In this document: in pieces, positions 8,374 through 17,167 of the stretch
Position numbering within the stretch: position 1 is the first letter of the stretch
How the letters are laid out: the number at the start of each line of letters is the position of its first letter
Assembly: GCA_947367255.1 (NCBI GenBank)
Contig: CANBCZ010000010.1
Coordinates: 1 to 64,000, forward strand
Source: an uncultured Alistipes sp.
Lineage (GTDB): Bacteria > Bacteroidota > Bacteroidia > Bacteroidales > Rikenellaceae
DNA length: 64,000 nt
Direction: 5' to 3'
Notes under the pieces: model-generated
The model's database searches: none
The model's input: the letters and a program-made list of their open reading frames with translations, nothing else
What the model was told of the DNA's origin: nothing
Position numbers and translations under genes: made by a program

Positions 8374-8927
8374 AACTATATACCAAAGGTGGCGATAAGG
8401 GATATACCTCTCTTATTGGTGGCGAGAGAGTTGAGAAGTGCGACCCTCGTGTAGAGGCTTACGGCACGGTAGATGAACTTACAGCTTTTATTGCGCTCTT
8501 TGCCGACCGTCTGGCACAGCGTTGCCCTACCATATCCGAGCAGATTATCCCTGACATCAAACGAATCAACTCTACACTGATGGATGTCGAGGCTCTCTTT
8601 GCACTTGGCAGCAATGGTTCTGACAAGGTTGCGCCATTGGCAGCAGAGAAGATTGAGTGGCTCGAGTCCCGTATAGATGCACTGCAGTCGGAGCTCAAAC
8701 CTCTCACCTGTTTTACCATCCCCGGTGGTTGCGAGATGACCTCTCACTGCCACATCTGCCGCACAGTATGTCGTCGTGCCGAACGCAGAGCAATCGAGGC
8801 AGCAAAAGATTATCCTCTGGATATCAATGCAATGGTCTTTATCAACCGACTTTCGGACTACTTCTACGCTTTGGGCAGAGTGTTGTGCAACAAGCTCGGA
8901 GAGAGCGAATTTGTGTGGCAAAAATAA
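8370..8927 (+). CDS. PduO-type cob(I)alamin adenosyltransferase
   Basis: A 185-residue cytosolic enzyme that transfers the adenosyl group of ATP to cob(I)alamin to form adenosylcobalamin. The N-terminus YTKGGDKGYTSLIGGERVEK matches the family ATP-binding motif (usually TKTGDKGxTSL); DPRVEAYGTVDELTAFI and the C-terminal RAERRAI...NRLSDYFYALGR blocks are present. Length fits the family. Its start overlaps the stop of the preceding gene by four bases. No cobalamin riboswitch is seen nearby. Presumably it supplies methylmalonyl-CoA mutase or another B12-dependent enzyme elsewhere. Confidence 0.93.
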   Translation: MKLYTKGGDKGYTSLIGGERVEKCDPRVEAYGTVDELTAFIALFADRLAQRCPTISEQIIPDIKRINSTLMDVEALFALGSNGSDKVAPLAAEKIEWLESRIDALQSELKPLTCFTIPGGCEMTSHCHICRTVCRRAERRAIEAAKDYPLDINAMVFINRLSDYFYALGRVLCNKLGESEFVWQK

Positions 8928-8943
8928 TTATCTGCAAAAAATA

Positions 8944-8972
8944 TTGGAAATACCGTTTTTTTTATATTTTTG
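8944..8972 (+). promoter_or_regulatory. Promoter of the DUF2795 gene
   Basis: TTG at 8944-8946 and TATTTTTG at 8965-8972, separated by 18 bp, about 40 bp upstream of the start at 9012. Confidence 0.6.
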
Positions 8973-9011
8973 CAGGCTGAATAAGAAATTAACCTTAAAA
9001 ACTAAATAGTT

Positions 9012-9233
9012 ATGTATTGGACACTTGAGCTTGCATCAAAATTGGAGGATGCACCATGGCCAGCAACCAAAGAGGAGCTTATCGATTATGCCAGCCGTTC
9101 AGGCGCACCACTTGAGGTACTTGAGAACCTTGAGGCTATCGAGGACGACGGCGATATCTATGAGAGCATCGAGGAGATTTGGCCTGATTACCCTTCAAAA
9201 GAAGACTTCTTTTTCGATGAGGAGGAGTATTAG
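9012..9233 (+). CDS. DUF2795 family protein
   Basis: A 73-residue acidic protein with a helical first half (APWPATKEELIDYASRSGAPLEVLENLE as adjacent blocks) typical of DUF2795, and a very acidic C-terminus (FFFDEEEY). The family is short, common in Bacteroidota and of unknown function. It is monocistronic: it has its own promoter and is followed by a terminator. Confidence 0.8.
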   Translation: MYWTLELASKLEDAPWPATKEELIDYASRSGAPLEVLENLEAIEDDGDIYESIEEIWPDYPSKEDFFFDEEEY

Positions 9234-9268
9234 ACAAGTTTATCGGCGTAAATAGCTGATTATCAACA

Positions 9269-9308
9269 GGAGGAGCGAGGAAAATTTCCTTGTTCCTCTT
9301 ATTTTTTT
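9269..9308 (+). terminator. Intrinsic terminator after the DUF2795 gene
   Basis: The stem GAGGAGCGAGGA pairs with TCCTTGTTCCTC (two G-U pairs) across a short AAAT loop and is followed by TTATTTTTTT. Confidence 0.75.
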
Positions 9309-9339
9309 GAAAATCCGCACCATATAACACCTTTTTTGC

Positions 9340-9347
9340 TATCTTTG
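9340..9347 (+). promoter_or_regulatory. TATCTTTG promoter box of the glutaminase gene
   Basis: A consensus -7 element without a clear TTTG at the expected distance. Its position, two bases before the first in-frame ATG (9350), argues that translation starts at the next ATG, 9368. Confidence 0.5.
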
Positions 9348-9367
9348 CTATGAGCAAACAAAATATT

Positions 9368-10282
9368 ATGGACTATCAGCAGATTTTAGAGAATATCTAC
9401 CAAGAGATATTGCCATACGCCAAAGAGGGCAAGCAGGCTGACTACATCCCTGAACTTGCGAAGGTAAATCCCGACCAATTCGGCATGTGTATTCACACTA
9501 TTTATGGCGAGACTGCATCTATAGAACAGGCAGATACCCGATTTTCGATACAGAGTATTTCAAAGGTCTTTGCGCTCGCTATGTGTCTATCTATCAAGGG
9601 TGATGAACTTTGGAAGAGGGTTGGCAAAGAGCCTTCAGGAACGGCTTTCAACTCTCTTATCCAGCTTGAGGTAGAGAAGGGTGTGCCTCGTAACCCGTTT
9701 ATCAACGCAGGTGCGCTTGTTATGACCGATATTCTGCTCTCGCATCTTGAGAATCCGGAGGAGGATTTTCTGAACTTTGTCCGTGCAGTGTCCAATAATC
9801 AGACTATCAACTACAACCGCAATGTAGCGACCTCTGAGCGCGAAAACGGATACCTAAATGCCGCGATTGTCAATCTGCTGAAGTATCACGGTTCAATTAA
9901 GAACGATATTGAGGATGTGTTGCACTTCTACTTCTTGATGTGTTCTATAGAGATGAGTTGTCGCGAGCTGTCGTTGGCATTTTTGGCATTTGCCAACCAT
10001 CGCCGCAAGTTCGACTATGAGGGTATCAGACTAACTTCGTCACAGGTAAAGCGAATGAATGCCATTATGCAGACCTGCGGTTTCTACGACGAGGCGGGAG
10101 AGTTTGCCTACTTGGTTGGTCTTCCCGGCAAGAGTGGTGTCGGTGGAGGCATTGTGGCGATACATCCACTCCTCTACTCCGTGGCGGTATGGTCGCCTCG
10201 CCTAAACTCAAAGGGCAACTCCGTAATGGGAATTAAGGCATTAGAGCTTCTTACGACCGAGACAAAAGAGTCTATATTCTAA
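9368..10282 (+). CDS. glsA: Glutaminase
   Basis: A 304-residue serine-dependent glutaminase (beta-lactamase fold) that converts glutamine to glutamate and ammonia. The catalytic SxxK motif is FSIQSISKVF. Also present are the family blocks FINAGALV, NYNRNVATSE and SGVGGGIVA. The start MDYQQILENIY was chosen because the ATG six codons upstream lies inside the expected transcription start region. Conserved to the C-terminus, with family-typical length. In gut Bacteroidales it can contribute to acid tolerance through ammonia release (general knowledge, not shown here). Confidence 0.95.
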   Translation: MDYQQILENIYQEILPYAKEGKQADYIPELAKVNPDQFGMCIHTIYGETASIEQADTRFSIQSISKVFALAMCLSIKGDELWKRVGKEPSGTAFNSLIQLEVEKGVPRNPFINAGALVMTDILLSHLENPEEDFLNFVRAVSNNQTINYNRNVATSERENGYLNAAIVNLLKYHGSIKNDIEDVLHFYFLMCSIEMSCRELSLAFLAFANHRRKFDYEGIRLTSSQVKRMNAIMQTCGFYDEAGEFAYLVGLPGKSGVGGGIVAIHPLLYSVAVWSPRLNSKGNSVMGIKALELLTTETKESIF

Positions 10283-10319
10283 AAATCTACAATATAATTT
10301 ACACATTTTGTCCGAAAAA

Positions 10320-10349
10320 TTTGGAAAATTCACGGGAGGGGCAAATTTG
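10320..10349 (+). promoter_or_regulatory. Possible promoter of the 87-residue protein gene
   Basis: TTTG at 10320-10323 and CAAATTTG at 10342-10349, separated by 18 bp. The -7 box departs from consensus at its first base. Confidence 0.4.
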
Positions 10350-10396
10350 CAGTATAGGCTAACTTCAAAAAGTACAACCCAACAAAAGTATGAATT

Positions 10397-10660
10397 ATGG
10401 AGAATTACGAACAGGAGTTTTTATCTGATGTGCTAAGTGCTGTAAGCGATTGGCGTTGCTCGTATGACGATTATTATGAGTCTGACTACAGTTACAATTA
10501 TTACTGCATTGACATAACTTTTGATGATGAGGATTGGCAGAATGATTTTGAAATTATTCTCGATACAATTGATAGAGTTTGTTCGCAATGGCACGATGCT
10601 CGTTATGACTATAGGGATAACATTTTCGAATTAGCATTAGTAGTCGGAGATATTAATTAG
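10397..10660 (+). CDS. Small acidic protein of unknown function
   Basis: An 87-residue protein rich in Asp, Glu and Tyr (SDYSYNYYCIDITFDDEDW), with no signal peptide or membrane segment. I do not recognise the family. It is supported as a gene by a plausible promoter upstream, its own terminator, and an open frame filling the interval between convergent genes. AT-rich. Small acidic proteins of this type are often immunity or antitoxin-like partners, but nothing adjacent supports that here. Confidence 0.55.
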   Translation: MENYEQEFLSDVLSAVSDWRCSYDDYYESDYSYNYYCIDITFDDEDWQNDFEIILDTIDRVCSQWHDARYDYRDNIFELALVVGDIN

Positions 10661-10690
10661 ACGCTAAGAATTTTACATAGACAGAATAAA

Positions 10691-10717
10691 AGAGCTACTT
10701 TCGAGTAGCTCTTTTTT
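10691..10717. terminator. Bidirectional terminator between convergent genes
   Basis: The perfect stem AGAGCTACT / AGTAGCTCT around a TTCG loop has an A-run on the left and T6 on the right, so it can stop both the small acidic gene and the PorV-like gene. Confidence 0.85.
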
Positions 10718-10718
10718 G

Positions 10719-11633
10719 TTAGAAATCCAATCCGAAATTTATCTGCACGGCATTGTGGAACGGTGTACCCTTCTTGCCAAATAGGTAGGCTACATCACAT
10801 TGCAAGTGGAAGAAACGCACGCCTATACCAACTGTTCCATAGGCAATTGTCGAGCTATCATTTTCAAAAAACACCTCCGACACATTTCCGCCGGCACGCA
10901 GATAGAGCAGACGCATTAGCGAGTACTCTGCACCCAACTTTGCCGCAAAGATATCCTCACGACTTGAGACTCCGTACTTCAGTTCGGCAGATATATCGAG
11001 CAGGTGCGAATCGCTGAACGGCATAGAGAGCGATGCACCCACTATCGGAGTAATACCTACACAGTTATACTGTGGAGCTATCGGCGCATCAAATGACAAT
11101 TTACCACCAATATTGAGCGTTGAGCCCTCCAAAAACTTCATCGGCAAACGGGAATAAACAGCAAGGTCTGCCCCACCGCCATTGTAGTTATCGTCGTCAA
11201 AAAAGTAGTTATATGTGCGGCGATAACGGGCTGTTACCGCAAGCGACAGACGCTCGGATAGTCTATTTCCGTATGCAAGTTCAAATCGTTGAGCTCCAGG
11301 ACGTTTGCTATTCTCTATCGGCTCGGAATTAAGCTGCATACCGACCGCTATTGCGTGTCGCTGTGCAAAGCGAACATAGGCACCTGCCGCCCACATACTG
11401 CACTTATTGTACGGCTCGCCCGAAAACTTGGTATAGGAGCCTGCCGCCTGTACAATCTTATACTCCATAAGCGCTGCTGCGGCATTACCGAAGGTTGCAA
11501 AGGCATCTGCCCTATTAGCCACAGAGGCTCCGCCCATAGCCGAAGTTCGTGCATCGGGGGTATGGTCATAGAGCGCCTGAGCCGACAATGACAACGGCAA
11601 CAGAAGCAGTATCGAAAGCAGTATATTTCTCAT
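10719..11633 (-). CDS. PorV/PorQ-like outer-membrane beta-barrel protein
   Basis: A 304-residue exported protein with a signal peptide (cleavage after about residue 19) and a DARTSAMGGASVAN block just after it, the start typical of PorV/PorQ and FadL-like barrels of Bacteroidota. Alternating hydrophobic strands continue to an aromatic C-terminus (FGLDF). PorV is the shuttle of the type IX secretion system, but family members with other roles are common and no T9SS gene is adjacent. It lies downstream of nothing on its strand except fabG (30 bp gap), so both may share a message. Confidence 0.65.
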   Translation of the reverse strand: MRNILLSILLLLPLSLSAQALYDHTPDARTSAMGGASVANRADAFATFGNAAAALMEYKIVQAAGSYTKFSGEPYNKCSMWAAGAYVRFAQRHAIAVGMQLNSEPIENSKRPGAQRFELAYGNRLSERLSLAVTARYRRTYNYFFDDDNYNGGGADLAVYSRLPMKFLEGSTLNIGGKLSFDAPIAPQYNCVGITPIVGASLSMPFSDSHLLDISAELKYGVSSREDIFAAKLGAEYSLMRLLYLRAGGNVSEVFFENDSSTIAYGTVGIGVRFFHLQCDVAYLFGKKGTPFHNAVQINFGLDF

Positions 11634-11663
11634 AGCACCGAGTATCTCTAAGAGCCAAAAAGG

Positions 11664-12410
11664 CTAAATGATAAGTCCTCCGCAGCAGTTAATTACCTGA
11701 CCTGTAATGTAGCTCGACATATCTGAAGCCAAGAACAGTGCCACATTTGCCACATCTTCCAGAGTACCGAAGCGGTGCAGAGGGATAGACTTTGCCCACT
11801 GCTCGCGCACCTCATCCGACAGATTGGCTGTCATATCCGAAATGATAAAGCCCGGAGCGATGCAGTTTGCACGGATGCCGCGCGAACCCATCTCCTTAGC
11901 AATAGACTTTGCAAGACCTATCATACCCGCCTTGGATGCCGAGTAGTTGCTCTGACCGGCATTGCCGCTCACACCCACCACCGATGACATATTGATAATA
12001 GAGCCACCACGCTGACGAGCCATAATAGGAGTTACGGCGTGGGTAAAGTTGAACGCAGACTTAAGGTTGGTATTGATTATCATATCCCACTGCTCCTCAG
12101 TCATACGCAACATAAGGTTATCCTTTGTCACACCTGCATTATTGACAAGTACATCTATACGACCAAAGTCGGCAATCACCTGCTCCACTACTGCGTGGCT
12201 CTGCTCAAAACTTGCCGCATCCGACGCATACGCCTTAACACGAACACCCAAAGCCTCTATCTCGGCTACGGTCTCCATAGCGGCATTCTGCTGTGTAAGA
12301 TATGTAAATGCAATATTGGCACCCTGCTCTGCCAATTTTATCGCTACAGCCCTGCCGATACCTCTGCTGGCACCTGTAACAAGGGCTACTTTTCCTTTAA
12401 GAAGTTTCAT
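11664..12410 (-). CDS. fabG: 3-oxoacyl-[acyl-carrier-protein] reductase
   Basis: A 248-residue short-chain dehydrogenase of fatty-acid elongation type II that reduces 3-oxoacyl-ACP with NADPH. The Rossmann motif is TGASRGIG (about 13-20). NNAG, a catalytic Ser in NMSSVVG, YSASK with Tyr and Lys, and the PGFI block are all present. Length and sequence match FabG rather than general SDRs. It precedes the PorV-like gene on the minus strand and diverges from the DUF3108-like gene. Confidence 0.93.
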   Translation of the reverse strand: MKLLKGKVALVTGASRGIGRAVAIKLAEQGANIAFTYLTQQNAAMETVAEIEALGVRVKAYASDAASFEQSHAVVEQVIADFGRIDVLVNNAGVTKDNLMLRMTEEQWDMIINTNLKSAFNFTHAVTPIMARQRGGSIINMSSVVGVSGNAGQSNYSASKAGMIGLAKSIAKEMGSRGIRANCIAPGFIISDMTANLSDEVREQWAKSIPLHRFGTLEDVANVALFLASDMSSYITGQVINCCGGLII

Positions 12411-12504
12411 TATTCAAATTTTTGTTAATAAAATCTGCTCAAATATACGAATTATATTTGAAAATATAACTACCTTTGGGAGTTCTTTAGTACCATATAG
12501 AGAT

Positions 12505-13224
12505 ATGAATAGAGCAAAATTAGTCATAACCCTCTTATTACTACCGATTTACCTCTCCGTAACTGCGCAGAGTCTTAATATCGGATGGAATATAGGTGAT
12601 AGCTTTGTTCACACCTCTTTTGACAACAAGGGCCTCGTTAAGCAGATTAACAACTCTACGGTCAGCGATATTGTCGTAGATGGCGACAAGATGGTATATA
12701 CCGTCACTACATCAGTCTTTGACAATGCAGGCAGACCGATAAGTTTGGACGGGCAGAAGGGGACAAATTTGTTATCGCACAAAGTTTGCGTAGGGAGCAA
12801 CTCTATTCTCTTTGTGGATATGGCGAGTCTGTTTCAAAATATACCTATTCCGAAGGATGAGAACGTAACCATCTCGGAGTCGGGAGAGTTGCCTGAAGTA
12901 CCGCGATATCCGACAATTGGCGCACTGCCGGACAGGGAGTACACCATCTCTGTAGCAAGCGGCAAGATGGATATGCCGATAAAGTTCAGCTACACTAAGC
13001 GTGCCGTATCAGGTCAAGAGGTAGTAAAGACAGATTGTGGAGAGTTTTTCTGCTGGAAGGTTACCGAAAGGATGAAAGTTTCAGTACTGTTTGTAAAGAA
13101 AAACTTCATCTGCACAACATGGTTTGCCGATGGCATCGGCATTGTCAAGCAAGAGATTGCAGATGGCTCGGGCAAGGTTACGAGCAGTGATTGTTTGACA
13201 GAGTTTAAGAGCGTAAACAAATGA
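12505..13224 (+). CDS. Exported TapB/DUF3108-like protein
   Basis: A 239-residue exported protein with a signal peptide cleaved after about residue 20 (VTAQ). The mature part is predicted mostly beta and resembles DUF3108/TapB-type periplasmic proteins, including the C-terminal GDxF/W-like segment ([12 protein letters not shown] ... [14 protein letters not shown]). Function unknown. The longer open frame upstream overlaps fabG and is not used. It lies 25 bp before glyA on the same strand. Confidence 0.6.
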   Translation: MNRAKLVITLLLLPIYLSVTAQSLNIGWNIGDSFVHTSFDNKGLVKQINNSTVSDIVVDGDKMVYTVTTSVFDNAGRPISLDGQKGTNLLSHKVCVGSNSILFVDMASLFQNIPIPKDENVTISESGELPEVPRYPTIGALPDREYTISVASGKMDMPIKFSYTKRAVSGQEVVKTDCGEFFCWKVTERMKVSVLFVKKNFICTTWFADGIGIVKQEIADGSGKVTSSDCLTEFKSVNK

Positions 13225-13249
13225 TAAACAACAATATACAAAAACAACT

Positions 13250-14527
13250 ATGAAAGATTCACAGATTTTTGATTTGATTGCTCAGGAGCGTGGTCGTCAG
13301 ACTCGCGGTATCGAGCTGATTGCATCGGAGAACTTTGTAAGTGACAGCGTTATGGCTGCTATGGGTTCTGTACTTACCAACAAGTATGCAGAGGGTTACC
13401 CTGCAGCTCGTTACTATGGTGGTTGCGAGGTAGTAGATAAGGTTGAGAGCCTTGCTATCGAGCGCATCTGCAAGCTTTATGGGGCAGAGTATGCAAACGT
13501 TCAGCCGCACTCTGGTGCACAGGCAAATATGGCTGTATTCTTCGCAGTTCTCAAGCCGGGCGATACCTTCCTCGGTCTTAACCTCTCACATGGTGGTCAC
13601 CTCTCACACGGTTCTGCTGTAAATATGTCAGGTACATACTTCAACGCTGTAAGCTACTCTGTAAAGGAGTGTGACGGTCGTGTTGATTATGACGAGATGG
13701 AGGCAAAGGCTCTGGAGTGCAAGCCAAAGCTCATTATCGGTGGTGCATCTGCATACTCTCGCGAGTGGGACTATGCTCGTATGCGCGAGATTGCCGATAA
13801 GGTTGGTGCACTGCTTATGATCGATATGGCACACACCGCAGGTCTTATAGCTGCAGGTCTGCTCGAGAACCCTGTAAAGTATGCACACATCGTTACCTCT
13901 ACAACCCACAAGACTCTGCGTGGTCCTCGTGGCGGTATTATCCTTATGGGCAAGGACTTCGACAATCCGTGGGGTCTTACAACTCCAAAGGGTGTTGTAA
14001 AGAAGATGTCGCAGATTCTCAACTCTGCAGTATTCCCAGGTATTCAGGGTGGTCCGCTCGAGCACGTTATCGCAGCTAAGGCTGTAGCATTCGGCGAGGC
14101 TCTCGAGCCATCATTCAAGGAGTACCAGACACAGGTTGTGAAGAATGCACAGGCTCTTGCAGCTGCATTCACCGCTCGTGGTTACAACATTATTTCTGGC
14201 GGTACTGACAACCACCTTATCCTCGTAGACCTGCGCACAAAGTTCCCGGAGCTTACGGGTAAGGTTGCAGAGAAGGCACTCGTTGCTGCTGATATTACCA
14301 CCAACAAGAATATGGTACCATTCGACTCTCGTTCAGCATTCCAGACCTCAGGTCTGCGCTTCGGTACCCCTGCAATCACTACACGTGGTGTAAAGGAGGC
14401 AGAGATGGAGACTATCGTATCTCTTATCGACCGAGTACTCTCTGACCCTGAGAACGAAGCTAATATCGCAGCTGTTCGCGCAGAGGTTAATGCAATGATG
14501 GAGAAATACCCACTCTTCGCGTGGTAG
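13250..14527 (+). CDS. glyA: Serine hydroxymethyltransferase
   Basis: A 425-residue PLP enzyme that interconverts serine and glycine and charges tetrahydrofolate with a one-carbon unit. Family blocks include [36 protein letters not shown] and the PLP-lysine motif [14 protein letters not shown] (Lys about residue 224). Codon use is strongly biased, as in a highly expressed gene. The stop overlaps the GTG start of the next gene. Confidence 0.98.
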   Translation: MKDSQIFDLIAQERGRQTRGIELIASENFVSDSVMAAMGSVLTNKYAEGYPAARYYGGCEVVDKVESLAIERICKLYGAEYANVQPHSGAQANMAVFFAVLKPGDTFLGLNLSHGGHLSHGSAVNMSGTYFNAVSYSVKECDGRVDYDEMEAKALECKPKLIIGGASAYSREWDYARMREIADKVGALLMIDMAHTAGLIAAGLLENPVKYAHIVTSTTHKTLRGPRGGIILMGKDFDNPWGLTTPKGVVKKMSQILNSAVFPGIQGGPLEHVIAAKAVAFGEALEPSFKEYQTQVVKNAQALAAAFTARGYNIISGGTDNHLILVDLRTKFPELTGKVAEKALVAADITTNKNMVPFDSRSAFQTSGLRFGTPAITTRGVKEAEMETIVSLIDRVLSDPENEANIAAVRAEVNAMMEKYPLFAW

Positions 14528-15186
14528 AGATTATAGATTTTCTTGCTCGCCTGAGCCAAAATAATAACCGCGAGTGGTTTGCAGACCACAAGCCGGAGTA
14601 TAAGGCTCTCGACAAAAAGCTGAAGGAGTTTGCGGCGAAGCTGATAAACGGCATCGCCGCATTCGACCCTTCTGTGGCAGGACTTACCGTCGCCGATTGC
14701 ACATACCGTATCTACCGCGACATCCGCTTCAGCCATGATAAAAGCCCGTACAAGACTTGGTCAGGTATCTTCATCGCCCCGCACGGCAAAAAGGCGGGAT
14801 ATGCAGGTTACTATATCCACTTTGAGGGCGCAGGCTGTTTCCTCTTTGCAGGCTCTCACTGCCCTGAGCCGATAGTTCTCAAGAGTATTCGCGAGGAGAT
14901 TTTGGATAATGGCGACGCTATGCTTGCCGCTGTTGCTGCATCAAACGGCTTTACACTTATCCGCGACAACAGTCTCAAACGCACCCCGAAGGATTTTCCT
15001 ACGGGACATAAGCACGACGAACTGCTACGCCTGAAGGACTTCGGCATAGAAAAGCCTATCGACATCCGCCAATTTGACAGCAACAAGGCTCTGCTAAATG
15101 CTGTTCTGAACGACTTCCGTTCAACATATCCGCTTGTCGATATTCTCAACCGCGCAGTAAACTACGCATACGAGGAGATGATGTAA
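14521..15186 (+). CDS. DUF2461 family protein
   Basis: A 221-residue cytosolic protein of the DUF2461/TIGR02453 family. The signature [14 protein letters not shown] lies at the N-terminus, followed by [18 protein letters not shown] and a C-terminal DELLRLKDF region. It begins with GTG inside the last codons of glyA (7-bp overlap), which suggests translational coupling; the N-terminus so obtained matches the usual family start. Function unknown. Confidence 0.88.
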   Translation: MVEIIDFLARLSQNNNREWFADHKPEYKALDKKLKEFAAKLINGIAAFDPSVAGLTVADCTYRIYRDIRFSHDKSPYKTWSGIFIAPHGKKAGYAGYYIHFEGAGCFLFAGSHCPEPIVLKSIREEILDNGDAMLAAVAASNGFTLIRDNSLKRTPKDFPTGHKHDELLRLKDFGIEKPIDIRQFDSNKALLNAVLNDFRSTYPLVDILNRAVNYAYEEMM

Positions 15187-15253
15187 AACCAACAACTGCC
15201 CGCTTTTTCGAGAAAAAGCAGGGCGTGCAAAAAGCTTTCGCCAAAACTCCGTT

Positions 15254-15394
15254 TTGGTAGTTGTTGTAGCGAGAATAAGGTTGTCTGCGACAATATTAAA
15301 AACAAAAATAGCACTTCGTTTTCAAGTAAACTTGAACGAGTGCTATTTTCGTTTTTACTATCCTTGCGGATAGCTCTTATTCTCGAGAACTACC
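15254..15394. repeat. Multi-hairpin (cloverleaf-like) intergenic element
   Basis: The outer arms CGAGAATAAG (15270-15279) and CTTATTCTCG (15376-15385) are perfect complements and are flanked by GGTAGTT / AACTACC. Inside lie three hairpins: TTGTC-TGC-GACAA (15281-15293), a near-perfect stem of about 20 bp (15304-15349) and CTATCC-TTGC-GGATAG (15358-15373). The central hairpin has A and T runs at its feet and could terminate both convergent genes. No open frame. The element is either a structured RNA or a small mobile DNA remnant. Confidence 0.55.
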
Positions 15395-15432
15395 TAAACA
15401 TAGTAATTTCACTACCTACATTTGTGCACTAT

Positions 15433-15557
15433 TTTGTCGTCAAAAGGTAGTAGTAGCAACGCTCGGCGCGATTGGAGGCGATGGGCTGTACTAAAGCGTA
15501 CTGCCCATTGCTGACATATCGCGTTAGCGGAAGCTAATGCTGCCTTTTCACGACAAA
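15433..15557 (-). repeat. REP-like 3'-end hairpin element, copy 1
   Basis: The terminal arms TTTGTCGTCAAAAGG and CCTTTTCACGACAAA are complementary with one mismatch. An inner stem GCGATGGGC / GCCCATTGC carries the conserved loop TGTACTAAAGCGTACT. It ends 8 bp from the stop codon of the RlmI-type gene. Related copies lie at 33121 and 53673. Confidence 0.7.
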
Positions 15558-15565
15558 TACCCAAA

Positions 15566-16759
15566 TTACTCTACATAAAGAACAAGCCCCTTCAGATATT
15601 CGCCCTCGGGGTGGTAAATATTTATCGGATGGTCGGTCGGCTGGGTGAGTTGGTGGAGGATGCGCACCTTACGACCCGCGATAGCGGCTGCGGTAAAGAC
15701 GGTGGTGCGGAACAACTCCTTAGAAACTGCCTGCGAGCAGGAGAAGGTAAAGAGGATACCGCCACTCTTTATCTGCGACAGCGCTCTGGCATTGAGTCGC
15801 TTATAGCCCTGCATAGCATTACCGAGCACCTTGTGATGCTTTGCAAATGCCGGCGGATCGAGGATAATCATATCGTACTTATCGCCAATATCTTTGAGGT
15901 ACTCCACCGCATCGCAAGCAAGCGAACTATGCTGCGCATCCTCGCCGAAGTTGAGCTTTATATTCTCATCCACAAGGCGGATAGCCTTCTCTGAGGCATC
16001 AATCGAGCAGACCTCCTTTGCTCCACCTGCAAGGGCGTAGACAGAGAAGCCACCGGTGTAACAGAAGGTGTTGAGAACTGTTCTGCCAGCAGCATATCTG
16101 CCGACAAGCTCACGGTTGAAACGCTGGTCGATAAAGAAGCCTGTCTTCTGACCCTCCTCCCAATTTACGAGGAACTTGTGACCATTTTCCAGGACGACAT
16201 TATCCTTATCTGCCGAGCCGTAGAGATAGCCATCTACGGGGTTAAGATTTGCCTTGTACGGTACAGTCTGCGCGCTCTTATCATAGACTGCAGTAATCTT
16301 ATCGCCAAATACGGCAACAATCGCCTCAGCAATCTGCTGACGCGAGCGATACATACCCACCGAGTGGCACTGCACAACCGCCACACTGCCGTAGATATCG
16401 ACAACAAGACCCGGAAGGTTATCGCCCTCGCCGTGAATAAGACGATAGCAAGTGGTATGCTCGCACTCTGTAAGTCCCAAAGTGCGACGAACATCGTATG
16501 CACTTGCTATACGCTCACACCACCACGCAGCATTAATCTCCTGCTGCTCAAAGGTGAGCACTCGCACAGCAATCGAACCAATCTGATAGTGTCCGCGTGC
16601 AAGGAAATCGCCATTTGCAGAGTAGAGATCGACAATATCTCCCTCGGCAAGCTCGGCATTGCCCTCAATATTATAAATTGCACCCGAGAATATCCACGGA
16701 TGGCGACGCAGCAAAGACTCCTCCTTGCCACGGCGTAAAAATATCTTTGTTATAGCCAT
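15566..16759 (-). CDS. Class I SAM-dependent rRNA methyltransferase, RlmI-like
   Basis: A 397-residue enzyme with an N-terminal PUA RNA-binding domain (about 1-80, LRRGKEESLLRRHPWIFSGAI), an EEHRMD-like middle section and a C-terminal Rossmann methyltransferase domain: VLNTFCYTGGFSVYALAGGA is the SAM motif, YDMIILDPPAF the catalytic block and FTFSCSQAV the late motif. The family makes m5C in 23S rRNA (E. coli RlmI, C1962). It has its own promoter and ends next to a REP-like element. Confidence 0.9.
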   Translation of the reverse strand: MAITKIFLRRGKEESLLRRHPWIFSGAIYNIEGNAELAEGDIVDLYSANGDFLARGHYQIGSIAVRVLTFEQQEINAAWWCERIASAYDVRRTLGLTECEHTTCYRLIHGEGDNLPGLVVDIYGSVAVVQCHSVGMYRSRQQIAEAIVAVFGDKITAVYDKSAQTVPYKANLNPVDGYLYGSADKDNVVLENGHKFLVNWEEGQKTGFFIDQRFNRELVGRYAAGRTVLNTFCYTGGFSVYALAGGAKEVCSIDASEKAIRLVDENIKLNFGEDAQHSSLACDAVEYLKDIGDKYDMIILDPPAFAKHHKVLGNAMQGYKRLNARALSQIKSGGILFTFSCSQAVSKELFRTTVFTAAAIAGRKVRILHQLTQPTDHPINIYHPEGEYLKGLVLYVE

Positions 16760-16777
16760 AACGATTTTTATTTAGTA

Positions 16778-16808
16778 CAAAGGTAGTACTTTTTACCTAA
16801 AAATACAA
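16778..16808 (-). promoter_or_regulatory. Promoter of the RlmI-type gene
   Basis: On the minus strand, TTG (16808-16806), a 20-bp spacer and TACCTTTG (16785-16778) stand about 20 bp before the start codon. Confidence 0.6.
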
Positions 16809-16827
16809 GTTAAACAGCGCTCTGATA

Positions 16828-17167
16828 TTGTTTGTTTGGAAAACTTTATTTAACTTTGTAGTGCTATTGGATAAATAGCGGACATATTTTTTTGATGAAA
16901 GTGTATTAGTTTCATCCCTATTAGGAATCTGGTAAATTTCAAAAGCACAGGGAAAATAACACACTCGTCACTTCGTATTGATACATTCGGGGTGTTCTGC
17001 CCCATACTCAATACGAGTGTGGGGTATTGTTTATTTGTGCTTGGGCTTACCAGAGCCTCTAATAGAATAAACCAATCGGCTCCACACTTTCTTTTTATAT
17101 AACCCACTATCGCGGAGCGGATAGTAAGATTTTAGACATACATATTTAACTCATAAATCTTACTACT
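16828..17167 (+). promoter_or_regulatory. Conserved promoter and long leader, copy A
   Basis: TTG (16828-16830), a 20-bp spacer and TAACTTTG (16851-16858) form the promoter; about 300 nt of leader follow before the ATG. The leader carries a hairpin CCCCATACT / AGTGTGGGG (17000-17024) and a stem GCTCC (17079-17083) / GGAGC (17114-17118) whose loop contains ACACTTTCT. A perfect 10-bp inverted repeat (17123-17132 with 17155-17164) abuts the start codon. The same order of elements precedes the lipoprotein gene at 53273. No open frame of note. Confidence 0.7.

Noticed and set aside
8928..9011. Cobalamin riboswitch near the adenosyltransferase
   Set aside because: No B12-box or extended structure occurs upstream or downstream of the gene.
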